Below, piece by piece: positions 28,605-37,627 of a stretch of DNA of 55,792 nucleotides; within the stretch, counting starts at the first letter, position 1, and the number at the start of each line of letters is the position of its first letter. The notes beneath the pieces were generated by a model, which saw only the letters and a program-made list of their open reading frames with translations, searched no databases and was not told the DNA's origin. The stretch covers positions 1-55,792 of the forward strand of contig CALFNW010000076.1 of assembly GCA_937902275.1 (NCBI GenBank). The letters run 5' to 3'. A program made the position numbers and the translations under genes. Origin of the DNA: UBA4717 sp002404395. GTDB taxonomy: Bacteria; Bacillota; Clostridia; Oscillospirales; CAG-272.

Positions 28605-28639
28605 ACGCTTTCGGGTGAAAATATCCGAAGGCGTTTTTT
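28605..28639 (+). terminator. Second terminator-like hairpin upstream of the mgl promoter
   Basis: Arms ACGCTTTCGG (28605-28614) and CCGAAGGCGT (28625-28634), one G-T pair, followed by TTTTTT. It would shield the mgl promoter from read-through. Confidence 0.75.
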
Positions 28640-28679
28640 GATTGCGTAGATTTTTGTACATAGTGAATAAATTATTCTA

Positions 28680-28708
28680 TTCAAATGCGGCGGGTTTTGT
28701 TCTATAAT
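28680..28708 (+). promoter_or_regulatory. Promoter of the mgl operon
   Basis: -35 TTCAAA (28680-28685), 17-bp spacer, -10 TATAAT (28703-28708); leader of ~48 nt to the ATG at 28763. Confidence 0.75.
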
Positions 28709-28762
28709 AAAAGCACGACGGAGGTCGTAATACGAAAATCAATTAAAACGGAGGTAACTCAA

Positions 28763-29836
28763 ATGAAAAAACTGCTTTCTGTTATGCTCGCGCTGATCTT
28801 GGTATCGGCAAGCGTGCTCGGACTTGCCGCTTGCGGCGCCGACTCACAGGCTGACGGCGAGGTTTCGGTCTTCTACTACACCTTCAGCGACACCTACATT
28901 TCAAGCGTGCGCACCGCGATGGGCAAGCTGCTTTCGTCGGCGGGGCTCAAGTACAACGATTATGACGCCAACGGCAATCAGACGACTCAGACCGAGCAGG
29001 TCACGACCGCGATAGCCAAAGGCTCAAGATTGCTTATCGTCAACGTGGTCGACACCGGTTCCAACGACGCCGCTCAGAACATAATCGACATGGCTAAGGC
29101 GAAGAACATTCCGGTAATTTTCTTCAACCGTTCGGTCGATCAGTCGGTCGTCGAAAGCTATGACAAATGCGTGTTCGTCGGCACCGACTACGAAATGGCG
29201 GGTCATATGCAGGGCGAAATGATCGGCGAGTATGTGCTCGCGAACTATGACGCGCTCGACCTTAACGGCGACGGCAAGATCAGCTATGTAATGTTCAAAG
29301 GTCAGGAAGGCAACATGGAGGCGATCGCACGCACACGCTACGGCGTTGAGGACTGCGACGCGGTGCTGACTGCTGCCGGCAAGAGCCCGCTTGAATTTTA
29401 CGACTCAAAGAACACCAACAAGTATCTCGTCGATCAGAACGGTATCTGGTCGTCGCAGGCGGCTACCGAGTATATGTCCACTTTGCTTGCGCAGTACAGC
29501 GAGGCGAACAACAACATGGTCGAGCTTGTTATCGCAAACAATGACGAAATGGCACTCGGCGCGATCTCGGGACTTCAGAGTGCCGGATACAACAACGGCA
29601 CGGGCAAGACTATTCCGGTATTCGGAATCGACGCCACCGACGCCGCAAGGGCAGCGATCGAGAGCGGCAACATGGTCGGCACGATCAAGCAGGACGGCGA
29701 CGGCATGGCAAACGCGATCGCTTCTATCGCGAACAATTATTTAAACGGCAAGCCGGTATTCGACGGAATAGATTCAAGCCTCACGGTCGGAAGCTGGCGC
29801 GTGAACATTCCGTATTCGACCTACATCGGAAAATAA
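28763..29836 (+). CDS. mglB: Galactose/glucose-type sugar-binding lipoprotein (MglB-like)
   Basis: 357 residues; ATG with GGAGGTAA 6-7 nt upstream. Lipoprotein signal ends LAAC with lipid Cys24. The type I periplasmic fold includes TYISSVRTAM (~44-53), FFNRSVD (~120) and the calcium-binding EF-loop DLNGDGKIS (166-174) followed by YVMFKGQEGN, a signature of MglB/GGBP proteins. IANNDEMALGAI (near 280) and IPVFGIDATD (near 310) are also typical. It should capture glucose or galactose outside the cell for the MglA-MglC importer that follows at once. An 8-bp hairpin follows its stop codon and probably raises the binding-protein mRNA level relative to mglA. Confidence 0.92.
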   Translation: MKKLLSVMLALILVSASVLGLAACGADSQADGEVSVFYYTFSDTYISSVRTAMGKLLSSAGLKYNDYDANGNQTTQTEQVTTAIAKGSRLLIVNVVDTGSNDAAQNIIDMAKAKNIPVIFFNRSVDQSVVESYDKCVFVGTDYEMAGHMQGEMIGEYVLANYDALDLNGDGKISYVMFKGQEGNMEAIARTRYGVEDCDAVLTAAGKSPLEFYDSKNTNKYLVDQNGIWSSQAATEYMSTLLAQYSEANNNMVELVIANNDEMALGAISGLQSAGYNNGTGKTIPVFGIDATDAARAAIESGNMVGTIKQDGDGMANAIASIANNYLNGKPVFDGIDSSLTVGSWRVNIPYSTYIGK

Positions 29837-29854
29837 GCCTTTGATCCCGAAACA

Positions 29855-29874
29855 GGGCGCGGTACGCCGCGCCC
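29855..29874 (+). other. Intercistronic hairpin between mglB and mglA
   Basis: GGGCGCGG-TACG-CCGCGCCC, a perfect 8-bp stem with a four-base loop and no T-run. Such stems after binding-protein genes stabilise the upstream message; here that is inference from position. Confidence 0.7.
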
Positions 29875-29918
29875 GTGCGGGTCACAAGTCGCGGATAAGC
29901 GGAAAGGCATGGTATAAT

Positions 29919-31430
29919 ATGAGTGTGAACAATGAAAAGATCCTTCTCAGAATGGAGAATATTGAAAAAAACTTTCCGGGCGTCAAGGCGCTTGACGGCG
30001 TTTCGCTGACGGTCAGGGCGGGCACGGTCCACGCGCTGATGGGCGAGAACGGCGCCGGAAAATCCACGCTGATGAAGTGCCTGTTCGGCGTATACGAAAA
30101 GGACGGCGGGCATATCTACCTTGAGGGCAATGAAGTGAACTTCAGAAACTCCAAGGAGGCGCTTGAATCGGGTGTGGCTATGGTGCATCAGGAGCTGAAT
30201 CAGGCGCTCAAACGCAGTGTTATGGACAATATGTGGCTCGGAAGATTTCCGACGGTCGCGCCCTTTGTTCCGATAACCGATGAAAAAAAGATGTACAGTG
30301 CGACGAAAGAAGTATTCGACCGGCTCGGAATCGACGTCGATCCCAAGATCACGATGGGCAAGCTGGCGGTGGCGCGCCGTCAGATCGTTGAGATCGCGAA
30401 GGCGGTCTCCTACAATTCAAAAATAATAGTATTCGACGAGCCTACCTCATCGCTCACCGAGGAGGAGGTAGCGCACCTGTTCCGGATCATAAAAATGCTC
30501 AAGGAAAACGGCTGCGGCATTATTTATATTTCGCACAAGATGTCGGAAATACTTGAAATATCGGACGATGTCACGATAATGCGTGACGGCAGGCTCATCG
30601 CCACACGTCCGGCAAGCGAGCTGACGACCGATGAAATAATCAAGCTGATGGTCGGGCGTGAGTTAACAAACCGCTATCCCGCAAAGACCAACAAGCCGGC
30701 GGGGGAAAAGCTCCGCGTAGAGCATTTTACCGGTGAATACAACAAGGTAAGCGACGTGTCGTTTACGGCGCGCAAGGGCGAGATACTCGGAGTCGCCGGT
30801 CTGGGCGGCTCGGGCAGGACGCAGCTGCTTGATCTGCTGTTCGGCACGGCGACGCTCAGAGAGGGCAGAATGTTTCTTGACGGGAATCAGATACGCAACC
30901 GCAATTCACGCGAAGCGATCAGGCACGGATTTGCATATCTGACCGAGGAGCGCAAGGCGAATGGCATTTTCGGCATACTCAATATCCGTGAAAACGCCGT
31001 TATCTCAAGTCTCGGGAAATACCGCACCGGACCCTTTTTAAGCAAGGGCAAGATGTCGGCGGCGACCGAGTGGTGCATAAAGTCAATGCACGTCAAAACT
31101 CCGAGTCAGGAGACCAAGATCAGGTCGCTTTCGGGCGGAAATCAGCAGAAGGTCATCCTCGGCAGGTGGCTGCTGACCGATCCCGACGTGCTCTTGCTCG
31201 ACGAGCCGACGCGCGGTATCGACGTAGGCGCGAAATATGAGATATATCAACTGATAATCGAACTTGCCGCAAGAGGAAAGACGGTCATTATGATCTCGTC
31301 GGAGATGCCGGAGCTGCTCGGAGTCTGCGATCGGATAATGGTAATGTCGGGCGGCAGGCTTGCGGGAGAAGTGGACGCGCAGACCGCGACCCAGGAAGAT
31401 ATAATGACGCTGGCGGCAAAATTTGCTTAA
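29919..31430 (+). CDS. mglA: Sugar ABC transporter ATP-binding protein (MglA-like)
   Basis: 503 residues from ATG 29919 (MSVNNEKILLRMENIEK), with GGAAAGG 11 nt upstream; the longer frame from 29841 reads through the hairpin. Two fused ATPase domains: first with GENGAGKST (~39), ARRQIVEIAKAV and FDEPTSSL (~163); second with a degenerate Walker A GLGGSGRTQLLDL (~286), LSGGNQQKVILGRW (~397) and LLDEPTRGID (~420). This tandem arrangement with a weak second P-loop is typical for carbohydrate importer 2 family ATPases. It energises the MglC permease. Confidence 0.95.
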   Translation: MSVNNEKILLRMENIEKNFPGVKALDGVSLTVRAGTVHALMGENGAGKSTLMKCLFGVYEKDGGHIYLEGNEVNFRNSKEALESGVAMVHQELNQALKRSVMDNMWLGRFPTVAPFVPITDEKKMYSATKEVFDRLGIDVDPKITMGKLAVARRQIVEIAKAVSYNSKIIVFDEPTSSLTEEEVAHLFRIIKMLKENGCGIIYISHKMSEILEISDDVTIMRDGRLIATRPASELTTDEIIKLMVGRELTNRYPAKTNKPAGEKLRVEHFTGEYNKVSDVSFTARKGEILGVAGLGGSGRTQLLDLLFGTATLREGRMFLDGNQIRNRNSREAIRHGFAYLTEERKANGIFGILNIRENAVISSLGKYRTGPFLSKGKMSAATEWCIKSMHVKTPSQETKIRSLSGGNQQKVILGRWLLTDPDVLLLDEPTRGIDVGAKYEIYQLIIELAARGKTVIMISSEMPELLGVCDRIMVMSGGRLAGEVDAQTATQEDIMTLAAKFA

Positions 31431-31452
31431 AGCGGGAAAAATACAGTTTTGA

Positions 31453-31467
31453 ACCGGCTTCGCCGGT
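31453..31467 (+). promoter_or_regulatory. Leader element L6 (hairpin 12 nt before mglC ATG)
   Basis: Hairpin ACCGGC-TTC-GCCGGT, then exactly 12 nt containing GGAG to the ATG at 31480. It is the only family member found inside an operon, and its stem differs from the others at compensating positions. Confidence 0.65.
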
Positions 31468-31479
31468 ATGGAGCGGAAT

Positions 31480-32565
31480 ATGTCAGAAACTAATATCAAA
31501 TCAAGAAAGGGCATTGCCGCCAAATTTGACGAATTCAAGGCACTGCCTTCGGCGGACAAGCGGAGAAGAATTTCCGATCTGCTTTTCAACAACGCGATGT
31601 ACATAATCATATTTATCGCGATAATATTCATAGCGATCAAAGTGCCGGCGTTCCTCTCGGCATCCTCGATCATCAATATCATTTCGCTGACGGCGGCGAA
31701 GCTGCCGATAGCGCTCGGCATCGGCGGTGCGATCGTGCTCACGGGCACCGATATTTCCGCCGGCAGATGCGTCGGACTTACCGCCTGTATTGCCGCTTCG
31801 CTTTTGCAGGTCGCAAGCTATCCGAACAAGATGTTTCCGAACCTCGGCGTAATGCCGCTGTGGGCGGTATTGCTTATCGTTATCGCGGTCGGCGCGCTTA
31901 TCGGACTTGTAAACGGCTTTTTCGTGGCGAAATTCAAACTGCACCCGTTTATCGTTACGCTTTCGACTCAGCTTATCACGTTCGGTCTGATCCTTATGTA
32001 CCTTATGATCGGCACGAACAACGGTCAGACGCTCTCGGGACTTGATCCCTCCTACACAAGCTTCATCAAGGGTACGCTTTTCACGGTCGCGGGAGTGGAT
32101 ATTCCGAGATACGTGCTCTATTCGGCGATCCTGACGGCGATCATGTGGGTGATCTGGAACAAGACCAAATTCGGTAAGAATATGTTCGCGGTCGGCTCAA
32201 ACGAGGAGGCGGCGAATGTTTCGGGAGTAAACGTATTCGGAACGATCGTGCTCGTATTCGTGCTTGCGGGCGTAATGTACGGTATCACCGGCTTTATCGA
32301 GGGTGCGAGGATCGCTTCCTGCTCGGCAAACACGGGACTGAACTACGAAAGCGACGCGATCGCCGCCTGCGTTATCGGCGGGGTGTCGTTCGTCGGCGGT
32401 ACCGGTAAGATCAGCGGCATCGTCACGGGCGTGCTGCTTTTACAGATCATCTTTGTCGGACTCAACTTCCTTTCGGTAGACCAGAATATGCTTTATGTGA
32501 TCAAAGGTCTGATAATTCTTGCAGCCTGCGCGATAGATATGCGCAAATACCTTGCACGCAGATAA
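31480..32565 (+). CDS. mglC: Sugar ABC transporter permease (MglC-like)
   Basis: 361 residues. The ATG at 31480 (MSETNIKSRK) is chosen over 31468, which has no ribosome site; GGAG lies 6 nt before 31480. About ten membrane segments, including NNAMYIIIFIAIIFIAIKV (~35-53), and the family motifs GGAIVLTGTDISAG (~85) and VNGFFVAKFKLHPFIVTL (~145) followed by GSNEEAANVSGVNV (~245). The ACVIGGVSFVGGTGKISGIV element (~300) is typical of ribose/galactose importers. It forms the sugar channel with MglA. Confidence 0.93.
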   Translation: MSETNIKSRKGIAAKFDEFKALPSADKRRRISDLLFNNAMYIIIFIAIIFIAIKVPAFLSASSIINIISLTAAKLPIALGIGGAIVLTGTDISAGRCVGLTACIAASLLQVASYPNKMFPNLGVMPLWAVLLIVIAVGALIGLVNGFFVAKFKLHPFIVTLSTQLITFGLILMYLMIGTNNGQTLSGLDPSYTSFIKGTLFTVAGVDIPRYVLYSAILTAIMWVIWNKTKFGKNMFAVGSNEEAANVSGVNVFGTIVLVFVLAGVMYGITGFIEGARIASCSANTGLNYESDAIAACVIGGVSFVGGTGKISGIVTGVLLLQIIFVGLNFLSVDQNMLYVIKGLIILAACAIDMRKYLARR

Positions 32566-32616
32566 GTCTGCGGCGGGTTTTGGGACCCGTATATGAACAT
32601 ATGCGGCGGAGGGGTT

Positions 32617-32988
32617 ATGAATCGGGAAAACGTGAATAACGGAAATGAAAATGCTTATAAAAATTCCGGCGGTCTGTATGCAAAAGTAAATATGTCGCTT
32701 AAAACCGCAAACATAATTACGGCGGCGATATTGCTTGTGCTCGCAGGAGCGATCTGGTTTCTCGCGTCGCACAACGGTTTCACCGTAAGCTTTGACACCG
32801 ACGGCGGCAGCCGCGTTGAAAGCGTCAAGGCGTTTTACGCGGAAACGCTTGCCGATCCGGGCACGCCGTACAAGGAGGGCTGCACCTTTACGGGGTGGTA
32901 CACCGATCCCGGCTGCACGCAGTCTTGGGACATATCAAGCGACACGGTCTGTTCAAGCATGACCCTGTACGCCGGCTGGAGGAAATAG
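32617..32988 (+). CDS. Small membrane-anchored protein with one InlB-type repeat
   Basis: 123 residues; ATG with GGAGGGG 5-6 nt upstream. N-terminal ~35 residues are polar and Asn-rich, then a membrane segment IITAAILLVLAGAIWFLA (~33-50), then one Listeria-Bacteroides (InlB B/Flg_new) repeat with the markers VSFDTDGGS, TFTGWYTDPGC and LYAGWRK. Such repeats usually occur in large surface proteins; a single-repeat, single-membrane-segment protein is unusual. It lies 51 bp after mglC in the same direction and ahead of the regulator genes, so it is probably co-transcribed with the sugar importer. Function unknown; an outward-facing anchor or interaction module is inference. Confidence 0.78.
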   Translation: MNRENVNNGNENAYKNSGGLYAKVNMSLKTANIITAAILLVLAGAIWFLASHNGFTVSFDTDGGSRVESVKAFYAETLADPGTPYKEGCTFTGWYTDPGCTQSWDISSDTVCSSMTLYAGWRK

Positions 32989-33008
32989 CGAACAGCTCCG
33001 GGCTTTAA

Positions 33009-33049
33009 CGGAGGACATCGACGATCGGTTCAGATCCGCGATGCCTCCG
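33009..33049 (+). terminator. Possible terminator after the mgl operon
   Basis: CGGAGGACATCG (33009-33020) pairs with CGATGCCTCCG (33039-33049) with one bulged A, and a T-run starts 13 nt later (from 33062). Weak because the T-run is not adjacent. Confidence 0.4.
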
Positions 33050-33071
33050 TGGGGCTTGGAATTTTTTTTAT

Positions 33072-33100
33072 TTGCATTATTCATAAATTCATGCTATAAT
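33072..33100 (+). promoter_or_regulatory. Promoter of the three-gene sensor operon
   Basis: -35 TTGCAT (33072-33077), 17-bp spacer, -10 TATAAT (33095-33100); leader about 70 nt. Confidence 0.8.
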
Positions 33101-33175
33101 CAAAAAAGACAGTGCGGCATCATGATCCTGCCGGAATCGAAGTCGGCAAAGCAAACGCGGCACGGGGGTGAAGTT

Positions 33176-34765
33176 ATGAAATACACGGTTCTGGTGGCGG
33201 AGGACGAATATAACCTGCGCCGCGCATTTATTGAAAAGGTCGAGTGGGAAAAAGCCGGATTTGAAGTCGTCGGCGAGGCGGAAAACGGTGCGGAGGCGCT
33301 TGAAGCGGTCGAAACGCTCAAGCCGGATCTGATAATCACCGATATACGTATGCCGCTTATCTCGGGGCTTGAGCTGGCGTCCCGCGTGCGGGTGATGCGC
33401 CCCGCCACGCAGATCGTGATACTCAGCGGCTACGACAGTTTTGAATACGCGCGCACCGCAATAGATTACAACATCATCAGCTATCTGCTCAAGCCGATAT
33501 CCTCCGCCGAATTTTCAAGCGAGCTTTTTACTATCCGCAAGCGCATGGACGAGCGGCTTGAAGGACTGCTTGAAAGATCCGCGGGCGAATCGGCGGAATT
33601 GAAGAAAGTGGAATTCCTTATGTCGCTGATGCTCGGCGGCACTGAGCGGCAGGTCGGCGAGGAGTCGGAGCTTAAGTCGAAAGCCGAAGCGCTCGGTATC
33701 ATTGAAGCGGGCGTTAAATGCCGTTTTGCGGTGCTTGTATCGAAATTCAAGGACGAGGGCGCGAAATCCGAGTCCGACGTACGGTTCGGCTATGCGGACT
33801 TTATTGACAACATAATGCGCCGATATATGAAGACCGAAACGATAATAGCATACGGGCGCGCGGTGACGCTTGCGGTTCTTGAAAAGCGGGAAAGCGGCGA
33901 GAACGAGCTTGAGATCGCGCTGACCGAGTTGGTTCAGACCTCCGAGCGTGTGCTCGGTAAGCACTGCACGGTCGGCGTGAGCCGTGAGTTCGACAAATTC
34001 ACCGACTGCCCGGGCGCGTATTTCCAGGCGATCACCGCAAGGCGGTACACCTCGGACGGAGCCGGGCAGGTGAGATTCATCAGCGACCGCGAGCGCGACG
34101 GCGAGATCGGCTTTGAGTATGTCGAGCGCATGAGCGCGAGGGTCGAACAGCTTCTGAAGCTCGGCAGTGCACAGGGGGTCAGCGAGTTTATCGGCGAGAT
34201 CTACGCGGAGAACACTCCCGAAAACGCCAATCTGCTGGTAGTTCAGCTAATCGCGACCGTTTGCCGCGTGGTCAGCAATGTTTCAGACAAGTCCGAGCTT
34301 TCAAAGCTGGTGGACAAAAATCCGATATTTGCGCGCATTACCTCCTACAGCAGTGAAAGCGGCATGAAAAGCGAGCTTGAAAACTTTTGTCTTGACGCCA
34401 AAAGGATAGTGGAGCAGTCGCAGAAGCGCGAGTCGCAGGTATTGTGCGATCGGGTCATAGATATTATAAGCGAGCGTTACCCCGACGCGGAGCTGTCGCT
34501 TGCCGGAGTCAGCCGCGAGCTGGCGGTCAGCCCGAACTATCTGAGCGCGCTTATAAAAAAGGAAACCAAGAAAAACTTCACGACGCTTCTGACCGACAAG
34601 CGCATGAAGGCGGCACACGATATGCTGATGTGTACTTCGGCGATGGTGCTTGAGGTCTCCGAGAAATGCGGCTACAGCGATCAGCACTATTTCAGCTATT
34701 GCTTCAAGAAATATTACGGCGAGTCGCCGAACCGGGTGCGCAGCGGCGCGAAAACGGGGGAGTAA
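33176..34765 (+). CDS. Response regulator with AraC-type DNA-binding domain (YesN-like)
   Basis: 529 residues from ATG 33176, with GGGGGTGA 6 nt upstream. Receiver domain 1-120 with the acidic pair Glu9-Asp10, phospho-acceptor Asp56 (DLIITDIRMP) and LKPISS with the conserved Lys near 105. A ~280-residue middle region of the YesN type follows. The C-terminal AraC domain (~425-525) has two helix-turn-helix units (LAGVSRELAVSPNYLSALIK and VLEVSEKCGYSDQHYFSYCF). The stop codon touches the kinase start codon, so the two genes are coupled. Likely activates the adjacent mgl operon when the sugar is outside. Confidence 0.94.
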   Translation: MKYTVLVAEDEYNLRRAFIEKVEWEKAGFEVVGEAENGAEALEAVETLKPDLIITDIRMPLISGLELASRVRVMRPATQIVILSGYDSFEYARTAIDYNIISYLLKPISSAEFSSELFTIRKRMDERLEGLLERSAGESAELKKVEFLMSLMLGGTERQVGEESELKSKAEALGIIEAGVKCRFAVLVSKFKDEGAKSESDVRFGYADFIDNIMRRYMKTETIIAYGRAVTLAVLEKRESGENELEIALTELVQTSERVLGKHCTVGVSREFDKFTDCPGAYFQAITARRYTSDGAGQVRFISDRERDGEIGFEYVERMSARVEQLLKLGSAQGVSEFIGEIYAENTPENANLLVVQLIATVCRVVSNVSDKSELSKLVDKNPIFARITSYSSESGMKSELENFCLDAKRIVEQSQKRESQVLCDRVIDIISERYPDAELSLAGVSRELAVSPNYLSALIKKETKKNFTTLLTDKRMKAAHDMLMCTSAMVLEVSEKCGYSDQHYFSYCFKKYYGESPNRVRSGAKTGE

Positions 34766-36493
34766 ATGAAAAAAACGGGTATAAAGCTGTCAAAGCTTGC
34801 GGTCATACTGATCGTGGTCGCGACGGTGGCGGTGTCGGCGGTCTGCATATCTTCGTTTGCTTCGGTCTATTCGAAAACGCTTACCGAGGACGCAAAGGTC
34901 AGCTCGGAGCAGGCGGTGACGCAGGCGGCGCTTTCGGTCAAAAATTACTTTGATTCGCTCAAGGACAGTCTTGAGGGGATCGGTCTGATGATCGGGGACA
35001 GCGAATCGCGCGACGACTTCAAGGACCGCATATCGGCATACTGCGCGATCAGAAAGGATATTTGTGCGATCACGGTATACGACACCGACGGCGGGATCAT
35101 CACGCTCGCGAGCGGCGGGATGAAGCAATCCGACGGGCGGCACCGCGATCTTTCGTTTGAGGCGATAAGCACGGGCGGTCCGGTCGGTTCCGACGGCTTT
35201 ATCATATCGCACCCGCACGTGCAGACGCTGTTCGAGGGCGTCTACCCGTGGGTAGTTACGATCGCTTCCGAATTTGACAGCGCGCTGTACGGCGGCAGGA
35301 TATATCTTGCCATGGACTTTTCGTTTTACGAGCTTGCCAAATACATTGATAACGTCGGTATCGGCAGACACGGATATTGCTTTATAACCGACGCGGACGG
35401 GATCGTATATCATCCTCAGCAGCAGCTTATAAACGTCGGCTTGAAGAGCGAGCCGCTTGAAGAGATACTTGCGCTTGAGGACGGCGTGCATACGAAAGAC
35501 GGCGTGATATACGCGGTCAGAGGAGTTGACGACCGCGGACTGCGCGTAGTCGGCGTGAGCTATACCGACGAGCTTAAGTCGGAGCAGCACGATCGGATCG
35601 CGCTGCTTATCGTGCTGTCGCTTTTGTCGTGTCTGCTGATCTCGGCGGCGGCGCTGTGCTTGTTTTCAAAGTTAGTAGACCGTCCGGTGCGAAGGCTGGT
35701 CGGCGACATGAAACGGTTTGAAAAAGCCGCCGAAGCATTTGAAGTGAAACGCGAAGAAGGCGCGGTTGCCGAGCTTGACGAGATATCCGATTCATTTTCT
35801 CATATGGCAAAGAAGATCACGGAGCTGATGGAGCGCGTCAGAAACGATCAGGAGGTGCTTCGCAAGACCGAGCTGAGAGCGCTTGAAGCGCAGATAAATC
35901 CGCATTTTCTTTACAACACGCTTGATTCTATCTGTTGGATGTGCGAGCGCGGCAACAATGCGGACGCGGTGAAGATGGTAAGCGCGCTTGCCAAGCTTTT
36001 CCGGATCGGGATCAGCCGCGGCAGGGAGCTTATCACGATAAGGGAAGAGCTTGAGCACGCCAAAAGCTATTTAACGATCCAAAGCTATAGGTATAACGAC
36101 CGTTTTACCTACGACATTGAGTCGGCGCCCGGGCTTGAGGACTGTCTTTGCACCAAGATCACGCTTCAGCCGCTGATCGAAAACGCGTTGTATCACGGCA
36201 TTGCCGACATAGACGACGGCAGGATCACGATCAAGGTATACGAAGACAAAGCGCGGGACGACATCATTATGTGCGTTGCCGACAACGGTGTCGGAATGAC
36301 GGCGGAAAAGTGCAAGGCGATACTTAACAAGGAAAAGCATGAGGGAGGGATCGGCGTGAAAAATGTCAGCGACCGTGTGGCGATCACTTTCGGAGAGGGC
36401 TACGGCGTCACGATCAAGAGCGAGCCGGACTGCGGCTGTGCGGTATATGTCAGACTGCCGAAGCGGATAAAGGAGGCGGACGATGTCAAATAG
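34766..36493 (+). CDS. Sensor histidine kinase (YesM/LytS-like His_kinase family)
   Basis: 575 residues; ATG directly after the regulator's TAA with GGGGGAG upstream. Membrane segment ~9-32, external Cache-like sensor domain ~35-275 (GRHGYCFITDADGIVYHPQQ near 208), second membrane segment ~279-302, HAMP ~305-355, coiled linker, then the His-kinase region with QINPHFLYNTLDSI (phospho-acceptor His380) and the ATPase N-box QPLIENALYHGI (~470) and DNGVGM (~510). The family partners YesN-type regulators. The following binding-protein gene overlaps its end by 11 bp, which suggests that a separate lipoprotein feeds ligand information to the sensor domain. Confidence 0.93.
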   Translation: MKKTGIKLSKLAVILIVVATVAVSAVCISSFASVYSKTLTEDAKVSSEQAVTQAALSVKNYFDSLKDSLEGIGLMIGDSESRDDFKDRISAYCAIRKDICAITVYDTDGGIITLASGGMKQSDGRHRDLSFEAISTGGPVGSDGFIISHPHVQTLFEGVYPWVVTIASEFDSALYGGRIYLAMDFSFYELAKYIDNVGIGRHGYCFITDADGIVYHPQQQLINVGLKSEPLEEILALEDGVHTKDGVIYAVRGVDDRGLRVVGVSYTDELKSEQHDRIALLIVLSLLSCLLISAAALCLFSKLVDRPVRRLVGDMKRFEKAAEAFEVKREEGAVAELDEISDSFSHMAKKITELMERVRNDQEVLRKTELRALEAQINPHFLYNTLDSICWMCERGNNADAVKMVSALAKLFRIGISRGRELITIREELEHAKSYLTIQSYRYNDRFTYDIESAPGLEDCLCTKITLQPLIENALYHGIADIDDGRITIKVYEDKARDDIIMCVADNGVGMTAEKCKAILNKEKHEGGIGVKNVSDRVAITFGEGYGVTIKSEPDCGCAVYVRLPKRIKEADDVK

Positions 36494-37484
36494 CTCAGGG
36501 TGCGGTTTCGTGCGGCATAAAACAGCCGCACTGCTTGCGCTTGCACTTGCGCTTTGCCTGACGGCGTTTACTGCCTGTGCCCGCCGCAATGACGGCGAAA
36601 AGCCGCGTGTGGCGGTCATCGTCAAGGCGCTTGATTCGGATTTCTGGCATTGGGTGGAGGACGGCGTGAACGGTGCCGCTACCGAGTACAATGTGAACGT
36701 ATCCTTTGAGGGTCCCGACAGCGAGGAGGATTTTGCGGCGCAGAATGAGCTTATACGCAAGGCGATCGACGAGCGTGTTGACGTGATAGTACTGTCGGCG
36801 ATCAGCCGCGAAGCGTCTAACGAACTGATAGCCGAGGCGGTCGGTCTGGGTATCGGAGTCATAACGATCGACAGCGCGATAGATTCCGAACACGTCAGCC
36901 TGTTTATCGGTACGGATAACTATGCCGCCGGAGCCGCGGCGGGACGCGCGGCAGTCGCGGCATCCGACGGCGGCGCGCTCAGAATCGGCGTGGTGAACTA
37001 TTATGCGGCAACCGAGAACGGCAGAGCGCGTGCGCAGGGATTTTTCGACTACATCGACAAGCTCGACGGCGCGGAGATCGTCGAAACGATCAACGTAAAC
37101 AGCAACGAAACGAGCGCGACCGCCGGGGCGATCTCGCTTTTGTACCGTCATCCGGAAATCAATGTATTGGTCGGCTTCAACGAATGGACGACGCTCGGAG
37201 TAGGGAATGCGATCAAGCGCTCGGAGGTTTCGGAGCGCGTTGCGGGCATCGGCTTTGACACGAACGTACGCTCGGTAGAGCAGCTTGAAGCCGGCGACAT
37301 TGACGCGCTTATCGTGCAAAGCCCGTTTTCGATCGGATATCTCGGCGTGAAGTATGCGCTTGAGCTTTATGAAGGCGCAGAGATTCACGGGGGCGAGGTA
37401 TTCACCGATGTGCAGACCGTTACGAAAGAGAATATGTTCGACGAGTCGGTGCAAAAAGCGGTTTTCCGATTTGTAAAGCAATAG
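36483..37484 (+). CDS. Sugar-type periplasmic binding protein, probable accessory sensor
   Basis: 333 residues; start inside the kinase gene with AAGGAGG 6 nt upstream, an 11-bp overlap. N-terminal export signal ending FTAC (Cys32), a near-lipobox with Phe at -3. Type I periplasmic-binding fold of the ribose/xylose group: RVAVIVKALDSDFW (~42), DVIVLSAISREASNEL (~100), GVITIDSAIDS (~125), FIGTDNYAAG (~140), VVNYYAATENGRARAQGF (~168). There is no permease here, so a sensing role is likely. Known precedent: in clostridia a XylFII binding protein works with LytS/YesN to control a xylose importer. This gene is the analogue by arrangement; ligand identity is inference. Confidence 0.88.
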   Translation: MSNSSGCGFVRHKTAALLALALALCLTAFTACARRNDGEKPRVAVIVKALDSDFWHWVEDGVNGAATEYNVNVSFEGPDSEEDFAAQNELIRKAIDERVDVIVLSAISREASNELIAEAVGLGIGVITIDSAIDSEHVSLFIGTDNYAAGAAAGRAAVAASDGGALRIGVVNYYAATENGRARAQGFFDYIDKLDGAEIVETINVNSNETSATAGAISLLYRHPEINVLVGFNEWTTLGVGNAIKRSEVSERVAGIGFDTNVRSVEQLEAGDIDALIVQSPFSIGYLGVKYALELYEGAEIHGGEVFTDVQTVTKENMFDESVQKAVFRFVKQ

Positions 37485-37507
37485 TCAAGGCGGTGCGGGG
37501 CGCCGGA

Positions 37508-37584
37508 GCAAAGCCCGGTCGGTTCAGTGCCGCGGCGGCGTCGTGGCAAAGCCCGGTCGGTTCAGCAGCGCGGCGGCGTCGTGG
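37508..37584. repeat. Two 38-bp tandem repeats, GC-rich
   Basis: GCAAAGCCCGGTCGGTTCAG followed by a GCCGCGGCGGCGTCGTGG-like half, copies starting at 37508 and 37546; they differ at a few bases. It lies in the 304-bp gap between converging genes. Confidence 0.75.
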
Positions 37585-37627
37585 GCAAAACGAATAAAGA
37601 AAAAGTCAAGGGTCAGCCCTGTGCACG

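Noticed and set aside
28430..28684. Small Cys-rich reading frames in the GCAGAGTGC block
   Set aside because: Composition is explained by the DNA word repeat and frames exist on both strands equally.
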